Shown here: piece by piece, positions 1 through 10,309 of the stretch
Layout of the letters: each line of letters starts with the position of its first letter
Position numbering within the stretch: position 1 is the stretch's first letter
Assembly (NCBI RefSeq): GCF_002735705.1
Contig: NZ_PDZL01000028.1
Location: forward strand, 1-57,585
DNA: 57,585 nt
Reading direction: 5' to 3'
Source of the DNA: Janthinobacterium sp. BJB426
Lineage (GTDB): Bacteria > Pseudomonadota > Gammaproteobacteria > Burkholderiales > Burkholderiaceae_D
Translations under genes and position numbers: made by a program
The notes under the pieces: model-generated
Told to the model about the DNA's origin: nothing
What the model saw: the letters and a program-made list of their open reading frames with translations, nothing else
The model's database searches: none

Positions 1-218
1 GCGTCGCACTCATTGCCCAGACGGTATTTCATGGTGTTGCCACCCAGGCCGAAGCAGCCTTGCGAACCGCCACCGCCCGAAGTATTGCTGCCGGCGCCAG
101 CGCGCAGGTAGCCGTGGAAGCCTTCGGCGTCGGATGGGTACATGGGGTCGGCAAGGGCGGAAGCGCTGGCGATGGCCAGGAGCAGGGCAGGTAAGGTTTT
201 CAATGCAGTGCGGTTCAT
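1..218 (-). CDS. LamB-like maltoporin/carbohydrate porin, N-terminal part (cut by the window edge)
   Basis: Reading leftward from ATG at 218, a Sec signal peptide (about residues 1-22, ending ASALA) is followed by GFHGYLRAGAGSNTSGGGGS and then CFGLGG and YRLGNEC. This is the recognisable N-terminus of maltoporin-type outer-membrane channels, including the conserved cysteine region. Only 72 residues lie in the window; the family is about 400-450 residues long. A GGAG Shine-Dalgarno sits just upstream of the start. It is divergent from the polyol ABC operon and shares its regulatory region, so it probably supplies outer-membrane entry for the same sugar or sugar alcohol. The substrate cannot be read from this fragment. 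Confidence 0.85.
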   Translation of the reverse strand, partial: MNRTALKTLPALLLAIASASALADPMYPSDAEGFHGYLRAGAGSNTSGGGGSQGCFGLGGNTMKYRLGNECD

Positions 219-324
219 GCGGTCTCCAGAAGAATGTAGGTGGTAGCGGTGACGCCCCGGGGGGCGGTCACCGCACACGGTCTAATGCCGAAAACCAAGT
301 CTAGCAGCGCTTTTTTAACCACCC

Positions 325-451
325 TGATACAAAACGTGCAAGTGCTGATACTTTCTTTCAGAGTGTTGTTTTTGCTGCATATCGATACTCTCGCGCATAG
401 CAAGCTTGCAAAAGAGTATCGAATTGCGGTTTTGGAGTATCAGAAAGTATC
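325..451. promoter_or_regulatory. Operator cluster (GATAC half-sites) between porin and polyol operon
   Basis: The 309-bp gap 219-527 carries repeated GATAC-type half-sites. GATACTTTCT (347-356) has its exact reverse complement AGAAAGTATC at 442-451. GATACTCT (384-391) has its exact reverse complement AGAGTATC at 413-420. GGAGTATC occurs at 434-441 and TGATAC at 325-330. The two inverted pairs are nested around roughly position 400. This fits binding by a dimeric regulator, plausibly one or both of the AraC proteins encoded at the end of the operon. The arrangement is seen directly; the regulator is inferred. Confidence 0.6.
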
Positions 452-527
452 AAAGTCCGGTGCTACATTGTGGTCGTGGTGCCAAGTAACCGAGCATTGC
501 CAACGACAAAAACACTGGAGACACACA

Positions 528-1838
528 ATGAAACGTTCCGCCATTGCCGCGCTGTGCGCCGGCGCCTTCTGCTTCGCCTCGTCCGCCTTCGCCGCAACCG
601 ACCTCGTCATCGCCACCGTCAACAACGGCCACATGATCGAAATGCAAAAGCTCAGCAAGTTCTTCGAGCAAGCCAATCCCGACATCAAGCTCAAATGGGT
701 GACCCTGGAAGAGGGCGTCTTGCGCCAGCGCATGACCACGGACATCGCCACCAAGGGCGGCCAGTTCGACGTGATGACCATCGGCCTGTATGAAACGCCC
801 ATCTGGGGCAAGAAAAACTGGTTGATTCCCATCAAGCCGGACGCCAAATATGATATCGACGACTTGCTGCCCGCCATCCGCGAGGGGCTCTCCGGCGACG
901 GCAAGCTGTACGCGTCACCGTTCTATGGCGAAAGCTCGATGATCATGTACCGCAGCGACCTGGTGAAAAAGGCGGGCGTGACGATCGAGGACCGTCCATC
1001 CTGGAACCAGTTGCGCGACGTGGCGGCCAAGCTGCACGATCCTGCCAACGGCGTGTACGGCATCTGCCTGCGCGGCAAGCCGGGCTGGGGCGACAACATG
1101 GCGCTCATCACCACCATGGCCAATTCCTATGGCGGCCAGTTGTTCGACATGAAATGGAAGCCGCAATTTACCAGCAAGCCGTGGAAAGACGCGGTCAACA
1201 TGTATGTCGACCTGATGAAGAAATACGGCCCGCCGGGCGCGGCTGCCAACAGCTTCAATGAAAACCTGGCGTTGTTCAACCAGGGCAAGTGCGGCATCTG
1301 GATCGACGCGACGATCGCCGCTTCCTTCATCACCGATCCCAAGCAAAGCAAGGTGGCCGACAAGGTGGCGTTCGCCCAGTCGCCCGTGGGCGTGACGGAG
1401 CGGGGCGCCAACTGGTTGTGGATCTGGTCGCTGGCCATTCCAGCAAGCTCGAAGCACCCGAATGAAGCGCAGCGCTTCATCAACTGGGCCACCTCGCCCG
1501 ACTACGTGAAACTGGTTGCCAAGGAAACCAGCTGGGCCAACGTGCCGACCGGCACGCGCAAGTCGACGTATGCCAGCCCCGAGTTCCAGAAAGTGGCGAA
1601 ATTTGCCGCCGCGGAAGGCAAGGCCCTGGCCACCACGCGCGCCGTGCAAAGCACCTTGCCGCCATCGCCGTACGTGGGCGTGCAATTCGCGTCCATCCCC
1701 GAATTCCAGGTGATCGGCGTGGCCGCCGGCCAGCAGATGGCGGCAGCGCTGCTGGGCAAGGTGACGGTGGACCAGGCGCTGGAGTTGTCGCAGCAGACGG
1801 CGGAGCGCGAGATGCGTAAAGGCGGGTATTACAAATAG
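528..1838 (+). CDS. smoE: Sugar-alcohol ABC transporter, periplasmic substrate-binding protein
   Basis: A 436-residue extracellular solute-binding protein family 1 member. It begins with a Sec signal peptide (about residues 1-22, ending SSAFA) and continues TDLVIATVNNG. Its downstream partners (two permeases, an ATPase and a mannitol-type dehydrogenase) identify the system as the sorbitol/mannitol (Smo/Mtl) class. It should capture the polyol in the periplasm and deliver it to SmoF/SmoG. The start ATG at 528 is chosen because a CTGGAG ribosome site lies 8 bases upstream and the signal peptide begins there; the open frame reaches back to 240 without coding character. The gap to the next gene (about 124 bp) holds a strong inverted repeat, unlike the tight spacing in the rest of the operon. 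Confidence 0.9.
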   Translation: MKRSAIAALCAGAFCFASSAFAATDLVIATVNNGHMIEMQKLSKFFEQANPDIKLKWVTLEEGVLRQRMTTDIATKGGQFDVMTIGLYETPIWGKKNWLIPIKPDAKYDIDDLLPAIREGLSGDGKLYASPFYGESSMIMYRSDLVKKAGVTIEDRPSWNQLRDVAAKLHDPANGVYGICLRGKPGWGDNMALITTMANSYGGQLFDMKWKPQFTSKPWKDAVNMYVDLMKKYGPPGAAANSFNENLALFNQGKCGIWIDATIAASFITDPKQSKVADKVAFAQSPVGVTERGANWLWIWSLAIPASSKHPNEAQRFINWATSPDYVKLVAKETSWANVPTGTRKSTYASPEFQKVAKFAAAEGKALATTRAVQSTLPPSPYVGVQFASIPEFQVIGVAAGQQMAAALLGKVTVDQALELSQQTAEREMRKGGYYK

Positions 1839-1844
1839 CACGTA

Positions 1845-1863
1845 TGCCGGTTAATAACTGGCA
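1845..1863. repeat. Small inverted repeat downstream of smoE
   Basis: TGCCGGTTA (1845-1853) and TAACTGGCA (1855-1863) are complementary except at one position. The repeat lies just after the smoE stop and before the larger GGGGTCAGACCCG repeat. It could help stabilise the smoE transcript end; it has no T-run and is not a classical terminator. Confidence 0.4.
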
Positions 1864-1891
1864 TTGCTATTAATCCACTAGCTGAAAAGCC

Positions 1892-1918
1892 GGGGTCAGA
1901 CCCGCCGGGTCTGACCCC
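1892..1918. repeat. 13-bp perfect inverted repeat (GGGGTCAGACCCG) between smoE and smoF
   Basis: GGGGTCAGACCCG (1892-1904), a single C, then its exact reverse complement CGGGTCTGACCCC (1906-1918). A GC-rich stem of this size without a T-run resembles the REP-type intergenic palindromes that recur in betaproteobacterial genomes. Between a binding-protein gene and its permease gene it would be expected to protect the upstream transcript from 3' decay, giving more binding protein than permease. That role is inference. Confidence 0.75.
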
Positions 1919-1962
1919 AGATTTCTGCCGGCGATTGTTTCCCCTTGCCCCAAGAGAACATT

Positions 1963-2823
1963 ATGAAACGCATTATCCCCCGGACTTTGCTGACGCCGGC
2001 CGTGGTCGCCGTCTCCGTCATTTCCATCATCCCGCTGCTGATTACCCTGTATTACGCGTTCGTGCGCTATTCCATGCTCGATCCGAGCGGCCATCCTTTC
2101 CATGGCCTGGCCAATTTTCACTTTTTCTTTACGGATGCCTCTTTCCTGCCGGCCTTGCAGAACACGTTTACCCTGCTGTTTTCCGTCATGCTGATCACGG
2201 TGGTGCTGGGCACGGCGCTGGGCTTGCTGATCAATGAAGCGTTTCCGGGACGCGCCATCGTGCGCGTGCTCTTGATCTCGCCCTTCCTCGTCATGCCGGC
2301 CGTGAATGCCCTGATGTGGAAGAACATGTTGCTCAACCCGATTTACGGCCTGTTCGCGCAGATCAGCATCTTCTTTGGCGCCACGCCCGTCGACTGGCTG
2401 TCGGCCCACCCGCTGTTTTCCATCATCATGATGGTCTCGTGGCAATGGCTGCCGTTCGCCTGCCTGATCTTCATGACGGCCCTGCAATCGATGGACCGGG
2501 AACAGCTGGAAGCGGCGCGCATGGATGGCGCCACGTATCTGCAGCAGTTGCGCTACCTCTACATTCCCCACCTGGGCCGCGCCGTCTCGGTGGTGCTGAT
2601 GATCGAGATGATCTTTTTGCTGTCGATCTTTGCGGAAATTTTTACCACCACGGGCGGGGGGCCAGGTTTCGACACGACCACCATCACCTTCATGATTTAT
2701 CAGCAGGCACTGCTGTCCTATGACGTGGGAGCGGCCTCGGCCGGTGCCCTGTTCGCCGTGCTCATCGCCAACATCGCCGCCTTCTTCCTGATGCGCGTCA
2801 TCGGCAAGAATCTGTCGAAATAA
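1963..2823 (+). CDS. smoF: Sugar-alcohol ABC transporter permease 1
   Basis: A 286-residue MalF-type inner-membrane permease with about six hydrophobic segments. Near residues 185-205 is the EAA loop (EAARMDGATYLQQLRYLYIP), which contacts the ATPase. The first segment starts close to the N-terminus (TPAVVAVSVISIIPLLITLY). ATG 1963 is preferred over an upstream in-frame start at 1945 because AAGAGA lies 5 bases before it. It should form the heterodimeric channel with SmoG. It is 10 bp from smoG and clearly in the same transcript. Confidence 0.92.
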   Translation: MKRIIPRTLLTPAVVAVSVISIIPLLITLYYAFVRYSMLDPSGHPFHGLANFHFFFTDASFLPALQNTFTLLFSVMLITVVLGTALGLLINEAFPGRAIVRVLLISPFLVMPAVNALMWKNMLLNPIYGLFAQISIFFGATPVDWLSAHPLFSIIMMVSWQWLPFACLIFMTALQSMDREQLEAARMDGATYLQQLRYLYIPHLGRAVSVVLMIEMIFLLSIFAEIFTTTGGGPGFDTTTITFMIYQQALLSYDVGAASAGALFAVLIANIAAFFLMRVIGKNLSK

Positions 2824-2833
2824 GGAGACCTTG

Positions 2834-3652
2834 ATGCATAGCAAACTCAATTTGTATGGCCGCACGACCGCCGCCTGGCTGTTCGCGCTGCTGCTGTTCT
2901 TTCCCATCTTCTGGCTCGGTCTGATGGCCTTCAAGACGGAAGGGCAAGCCATTTCCACGCCGCCGCTGCTGTTTTTCACGCCCACGCTCGACAGCTTCCG
3001 CGAAGTGCTGGCGCGCGACAATTACTTCGGCTACGCGTGGAATTCGCTGTTTACCAGCGTGCTCTCGACGGCCATCGGCCTGTTGATCGCCATCCCGGCT
3101 GCGTATTCGATGGCCTTCTTTCCCACGGGCGGCACCATCGGCTTGCTGAAATTCATGCTCAGCTCGCGCTACATGCCCGGCGTGGGCGCCCTGATGCCGA
3201 TCTATATCTGTTACCAGTACTTCGGCCTGCTCGACACGCGCATCGGCCTGACCATCATGTTCATGCTGATGAACCTGCCCATCATGATCTGGCTGCTGTA
3301 CACGAGCATGAAGGAGTTGCCGCGCGAAATCCTCGAGGCGTCGCGCATGGATGGCGCCACCGTGTGGGATGAATTCCGCCACGTCGTGCTGCCCCTGTCC
3401 GTGGGCGGCATCGCTTCCACGGCCCTCGTGTGCATGGTGTGGTCGTGGAATGAATCGTTCTGGTCGCTGAACCTGGGCGCCTCCAACGCGGGCACCCTGG
3501 CCTGGCTCATCGCCTCGTATTCGAGCCCGGAAGGCCTGTTCTGGGCCAAATTGTCGGCCGCTTCCCTGATGGCCATCGCGCCCATCATGGCGCTGGGCTG
3601 GTTCTGCCAAAAACAACTCGTGCAAGGCATGACCTTCGGCGCAGTCAAATAA
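2834..3652 (+). CDS. smoG: Sugar-alcohol ABC transporter permease 2
   Basis: A 272-residue MalG-type permease, the second half of the channel. It carries the EAA loop EASRMDGATVWDEFRHVVLP and about six membrane segments. The start is ATG 2834, preceded by AGGAGA at about 2823-2828; a TTG three bases earlier is possible but less well placed. The C-terminus (QKQLVQGMTFGAVK) is the standard MalG-type ending. Its partners are smoF upstream and the ATPase 23 bp downstream. Confidence 0.92.
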   Translation: MHSKLNLYGRTTAAWLFALLLFFPIFWLGLMAFKTEGQAISTPPLLFFTPTLDSFREVLARDNYFGYAWNSLFTSVLSTAIGLLIAIPAAYSMAFFPTGGTIGLLKFMLSSRYMPGVGALMPIYICYQYFGLLDTRIGLTIMFMLMNLPIMIWLLYTSMKELPREILEASRMDGATVWDEFRHVVLPLSVGGIASTALVCMVWSWNESFWSLNLGASNAGTLAWLIASYSSPEGLFWAKLSAASLMAIAPIMALGWFCQKQLVQGMTFGAVK

Positions 3653-3675
3653 ACTACAGAATAGAGACACACATC

Positions 3676-6200
<2,525 letters not shown>

Positions 6201-6215
6201 CGGAGAGCGCGCGCC

Positions 6216-7133
6216 ATGCCACGCAAAGCCGATGTCTCGCTGCCGCAGATGGAGCTGGAACAGCAGCGCGACGCCACGCCCGGCTTCGAGCCGAAAGGCA
6301 GTTTCGGTTTCATCCGCTACCTTGAGCACGGCTTTCCGAATGCGCTGGTGCGCTGGCATTACCACGACGAGTACGAACTGCACCTGATCGTCGAGAGCAG
6401 CGGCAAGGTGTTTGTCGGCGACTACATCGGCCAGTTCGCGCCTGGCCACCTGGTGCTGACGGGACCGCGCGTGCCGCACAACTGGGTCTCGCTTGGCACG
6501 CCGCCGGAAGGCGTGGCCCTGCGCGACATGGTGATCCAGTTTTCACATGCGCCGCTGGCCTCGATGGCTGCCGCCATTCCCGAATTGAAGGATATTTTCC
6601 CACTGCTGCAGCGCGCCTTGCACGGCGTGGAATTCTTTGGCGTCAGCGAACAGTCGCTGCGGCGCTTCCAGCGCATCCGCGACAGCAGCGGCCTGCCGCG
6701 CCTGATCGAATTTTTGAGCCTGCTGGGCGAACTGGCGCAGACCAGCGATTACCAGCTGTTGTCGACGGTGCCCATGCAGTCGAGCGACGACGACGTGGCC
6801 CTGGCGCGCATCAGTTCCGCCATCAACTTCATCGTGCACAATTACAGCAGCCAGTTTTCGCTGAAACAGCTGGCCGAACAGGTGGAGATGCCCGAGCGGA
6901 CGTTTTCGCGCTTCTTTCGCAGCGCCACGGGCAACAGCTTCACGGACTTCGTCAATCGCCTGCGCATCAACAAGGCGTGCCAGTTGCTGATGGAAACGGA
7001 GCGCTACGTCAGCAACATCTGCTACGAGGCGGGTTTTAACAATGTGGCCAATTTCAACCGGCGCTTCCTGGAACTGAAGGGCATGACGCCGAAGGAGTTT
7101 CGCCAGCAGGCGCTGGGCCGTTTTGGCGAGTGA
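6216..7133 (+). CDS. AraC-family transcriptional regulator, copy 1
   Basis: A 305-residue regulator with an N-terminal cupin-like sensor (HDEYELHLIVESSGK near residue 50) and a C-terminal double helix-turn-helix AraC domain. The DNA-binding part includes SLKQLAEQVEMPERTFSRFF and GFNNVANFNRRFLELKG, the classical AraC signature. It lies 15 bp after the dehydrogenase and is probably co-transcribed. The sequence is strikingly similar to the next gene, indicating tandem duplication. It is the best candidate for binding the GATAC half-sites upstream of smoE, activating the operon in response to polyol. Confidence 0.9.
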   Translation: MPRKADVSLPQMELEQQRDATPGFEPKGSFGFIRYLEHGFPNALVRWHYHDEYELHLIVESSGKVFVGDYIGQFAPGHLVLTGPRVPHNWVSLGTPPEGVALRDMVIQFSHAPLASMAAAIPELKDIFPLLQRALHGVEFFGVSEQSLRRFQRIRDSSGLPRLIEFLSLLGELAQTSDYQLLSTVPMQSSDDDVALARISSAINFIVHNYSSQFSLKQLAEQVEMPERTFSRFFRSATGNSFTDFVNRLRINKACQLLMETERYVSNICYEAGFNNVANFNRRFLELKGMTPKEFRQQALGRFGE

Positions 7134-7188
7134 GGCTTTTTGAGGTACATTGGATGGCACAGGCGGGGACAGCCTGAGAGAGACGAGC

Positions 7189-8115
7189 ATGGAACACCTA
7201 TGGCAGAAGGACAGCGAGCGCAAGGCGCCCGAACTGGAACGCGAAAGCTACGATGGCATCATCAATTACCTGGAACACGGCTATCCCAGCTCGCGCGTGC
7301 GTTGGCACTGCCATGAGGAATATGAGCTGCACCTGATCGTCGCCACCAGTGGACGATTGTTCGTGGGCGACTATATCGGCGAATTCTCGCCCGGCCACCT
7401 GGTGCTGACGGGCCCGCGCCTGCCGCACAACTGGATTTCCAACGTGATGCCGGAAGGCGGCGTGGCCCTGCGCGACATGATCGTGCAATTCGCCCATGCG
7501 CCGTTGACGGGCGCCGCGCGCGTCATCCCCGAATTGCGCGAACTGCTGCCGCTGCTGGAACGCTCCAGCTATGGCGTGGAATTTTTCGACATGGGCCACG
7601 AGGCCGAGCAGCACCTGGCGCGCATCCGCGCCACGCATGGCGCCGAGCGCTTCGCCGAATTCGTGCAACTGATGAGCAAACTGGCGCGCACGGCCAATTA
7701 TCGCTTGCTGTCGAGTGCTTCCCTGCGTTCGTACGACGATGACGCCACCCTGGCCAAGGTCAATTCCGTCCTCAACTACATCACGGACAATTACCGCGAG
7801 CCGATTTCGGCGGAAATGCTGGCCGAGCAGGTGGGCATGTCGCTGAGTAAATTCTCGCGCTTCTTCCGCAAGGCGACGGGTAACAGTTTTACTGATTTCA
7901 TCAGCCGTTTGCGCATCAACAAGGCGTGCCAGCTGCTGATGGACACGGATCAATACGTGTCGAACGTCTGCTACGACGTGGGCTTCCAGAACGTGGCCAA
8001 TTTCAACCGCCGCTTCCTGCAGGTGAAGGGCGTCACGCCCAAGGAATTCCGGCGCCAGGCCGATGGCCGCTTTGGCGGCATCGGCGGACCCGTGGCGGAT
8101 ATGCCACAGGCTTGA
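7189..8115 (+). CDS. AraC-family transcriptional regulator, copy 2 (paralogue)
   Basis: A 308-residue AraC regulator with the same architecture as the preceding gene. Long stretches match almost exactly (VGDYIG, PGHLVLTGPR, ATGNSFTDF, RLRINKACQLLM, NVANFNRRFL), so it is a duplicate rather than an unrelated regulator. ATG 7189 is preferred over a TTG at 7150 because an AGAGAGACGAGC purine stretch precedes it and the N-terminus then matches the length of copy 1. The residues after the conserved core differ, so the copies may sense different ligands or work as a pair. Confidence 0.88.
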   Translation: MEHLWQKDSERKAPELERESYDGIINYLEHGYPSSRVRWHCHEEYELHLIVATSGRLFVGDYIGEFSPGHLVLTGPRLPHNWISNVMPEGGVALRDMIVQFAHAPLTGAARVIPELRELLPLLERSSYGVEFFDMGHEAEQHLARIRATHGAERFAEFVQLMSKLARTANYRLLSSASLRSYDDDATLAKVNSVLNYITDNYREPISAEMLAEQVGMSLSKFSRFFRKATGNSFTDFISRLRINKACQLLMDTDQYVSNVCYDVGFQNVANFNRRFLQVKGVTPKEFRRQADGRFGGIGGPVADMPQA

Positions 8116-8188
8116 GGACTGTCATGGGCTTGTCACGTTGACTGGTTATGCTCCACGGCTAAATCCACCCACCTTAGCCGAGGAATGC

Positions 8189-10243
8189 ATGAATACTGCC
8201 GTAACGTCGATCCCGAAACTGACCCTGTTGGCCATCGCCGCCGGCCTGACCCTGGCCGCTTGCGGCGGCAGCGACAATACGCCGGCGGAGCCTTCCAAGC
8301 CCGTGGCGCAAACGGGCGTGTTCCTCGACGGCGCGGTGGAAGGGCTCGATTACGTGGCAGGCAGCGCCGCCAAGGCCAGTACCAATGCCAAGGGCGAATT
8401 CCTTTGCAACCCGGGCGACACGGTGGCCTTCAGCATGGGCGGCCTGGCCCTGGGCTCGGCGCCATGCGGCGCCATCGTCACGCCGCTGGTGCTGGCCGCC
8501 AGCACGAACGTGGCGGATGACAAGGTCATCAACCGCCTGCTGGCGCTGCAACTGCTCGACGACGACAGCGATCCGTCAAACGGCATCAGGCTGACGGCCG
8601 AAGTGAAGGCGGCGCTGGCCGGCAAGACCCTGGACTTTACCGCCGCCCCGGCCGCCTTCAACACGGCCCTGGCCGCACATTTGACTGCCGTGGGCGCGAA
8701 ATTCGCCGGCCGCACGGTCGATGCGGAGCGCCGCGCCCTCGTGCGCGAGCATTTCGAAGATACGCTGGCTTCCAAGGCGGGTGCGCCCGTCAATGAAGCG
8801 CTGACGCAAGCCAATCCCGTGGGCGAAGTGAAAGTGACGGTGACGCGCTACCAGATCCAGGCGGCCGATAAATTCTACGTGCCGTACGAAGGCGCGAACG
8901 CCAAGATCAAGGGCGAATTCCCGAACGGCTTTCTGCCGTCGTACGGCTCCGGCCTGGCCTACAAGGGCAAGAATGCGGCAGGCGACCTGGAATTCTATGG
9001 CTTGACGGATCGCGGCCCGAACGGCGACGGTCCGCTGGTGCCCGATCCCTCGGGCAAGGGCACCATCGGCAGCAAGATCTTCCCGTCGCCCAGTTTTACT
9101 CCATCGTTCGGCGTGCTCACGGTGGGCAAGAACGGCGCCGTCCTGAGTTCGTCGACACCGATCAAGGTATCGGCCACCGTCAACAGCTCGGGCTTGCCCG
9201 TGCCAGTGGGCGCCGTCGGCAATTCGGCCGAGATTCCCGTCATGGATGCGATGAAGTTCGATGCAGCCGGCAAGGCCGTCTTCAATGCGGGCGGCCTCGA
9301 TTCGGAAGCCATCGTCGTCGATGCGAAGCGCAATGCGCTGTGGGTGTCCGACGAATACGGCCCTTTCATTGTCAAGATTGATGCCGCCACGGGCATCATC
9401 CAGGCCAAGTACGAGCCGGGCAAGGGCTTGCCTGCGCTGTTCGCCAAGCGCCGCGCGAACCGCGGCATGGAAGGCATGACTTTAGATGCGAGCAACGACA
9501 AGCTGTACGCCTTCCTGCAAAGCCCCCTGTCTGACGGCACGGCACCCTATTCGGTGACGAAGAAGAATGAACAGGTCGAGCGCTTCGCCCGCTTCACGCG
9601 CTGGATCGAATTCGACCCGACGACGGGTACCAGCGGCAAGATGTATGCGTATCCGCTCAATGCCGCCGACTACCAGGACGGCCGCACGGGCAACGCCAAG
9701 TTGGGCGACATGGTGGCGCTGGGCGGGGGCAAATTCCTCGTCATCGAGCAGGGCGCAGCGCCGTCGGGCAAGGTCTTCAACAAGCTGATGCTGGTGGAAC
9801 TGAAGGGCGCCACGGACATCGCGGCCGCCGCCTTCAACGCGACGACGTCGGACCTGGAAAAAAGCAGCATGGGCGGCGTGGCCGTCAATGGCGCCGACTG
9901 GGCCGCCGTCACGCCGCTGAAGAAAACGCTGCTGCTGGATTTGAACGCCATCGGCTGGGCGGCGGAAAAGGCGGAAGGCCTGACCCTGATCGACGACTCC
10001 ACCATCGCGCTGGCCAATGACAACGACTTTGGCCTGAAAACCAAGATCTTTGACGCAAATGGCGTGGAAGTGGCGGATGCCGACGTGACCAAGTGCACGG
10101 TCGACGCGAACGGCGCCATCGTCACGAGCAGCGCTGCCGGCTGCAACGCGGCCAACACCATCCGCGTGGCGCGCGGCGACGACCGCGAGCGTCCAAGCCG
10201 CTTGTGGATCGTGAAGTTCGCCAAGGCGCTCACTGCGTATTGA
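8189..10243 (+). CDS. Esterase-like phytase-family lipoprotein
   Basis: A 684-residue exported lipoprotein: the signal peptide ends with lipobox LAAC, placing the modified cysteine at residue 25, followed by GGSDN. The second half has the features of the 'esterase-like activity of phytase' beta-propeller family: YGSGLAYKG, LTDRGPNGDG, GLDSEAIVVDAKRNALWVSDEYGP and NRGMEGMTLD. It probably hydrolyses phosphate or ester substrates at the cell surface, but members are poorly characterised. About 200 N-terminal residues before the propeller have no motif I recognise. Start ATG 8189 has AGGA upstream. It faces the S9 peptidase gene across a shared terminator. Confidence 0.85.
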   Translation: MNTAVTSIPKLTLLAIAAGLTLAACGGSDNTPAEPSKPVAQTGVFLDGAVEGLDYVAGSAAKASTNAKGEFLCNPGDTVAFSMGGLALGSAPCGAIVTPLVLAASTNVADDKVINRLLALQLLDDDSDPSNGIRLTAEVKAALAGKTLDFTAAPAAFNTALAAHLTAVGAKFAGRTVDAERRALVREHFEDTLASKAGAPVNEALTQANPVGEVKVTVTRYQIQAADKFYVPYEGANAKIKGEFPNGFLPSYGSGLAYKGKNAAGDLEFYGLTDRGPNGDGPLVPDPSGKGTIGSKIFPSPSFTPSFGVLTVGKNGAVLSSSTPIKVSATVNSSGLPVPVGAVGNSAEIPVMDAMKFDAAGKAVFNAGGLDSEAIVVDAKRNALWVSDEYGPFIVKIDAATGIIQAKYEPGKGLPALFAKRRANRGMEGMTLDASNDKLYAFLQSPLSDGTAPYSVTKKNEQVERFARFTRWIEFDPTTGTSGKMYAYPLNAADYQDGRTGNAKLGDMVALGGGKFLVIEQGAAPSGKVFNKLMLVELKGATDIAAAAFNATTSDLEKSSMGGVAVNGADWAAVTPLKKTLLLDLNAIGWAAEKAEGLTLIDDSTIALANDNDFGLKTKIFDANGVEVADADVTKCTVDANGAIVTSSAAGCNAANTIRVARGDDRERPSRLWIVKFAKALTAY

Positions 10244-10261
10244 TGCAGTTTGACGGACGTA

Positions 10262-10295
10262 AAAAAGCCGCACAGTGCGAACTGTGCGGCTTTTT
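10262..10295. terminator. Bidirectional intrinsic terminator
   Basis: GCCGCACAGT (10267-10276), loop GCGA, then ACTGTGCGGC (10281-10290), flanked by an A-run on the left and TTTTT on the right. It works in both directions for the convergent phytase-like and S9 peptidase genes. Confidence 0.95.
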
Positions 10296-10309
10296 ACTTT
10301 GGAACAGGC

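Noticed and set aside
240..527. N-terminal extension of the polyol binding protein
   Set aside because: The stretch holds the operator array, lacks coding character, and the signal peptide and ribosome site fix the start at 528.
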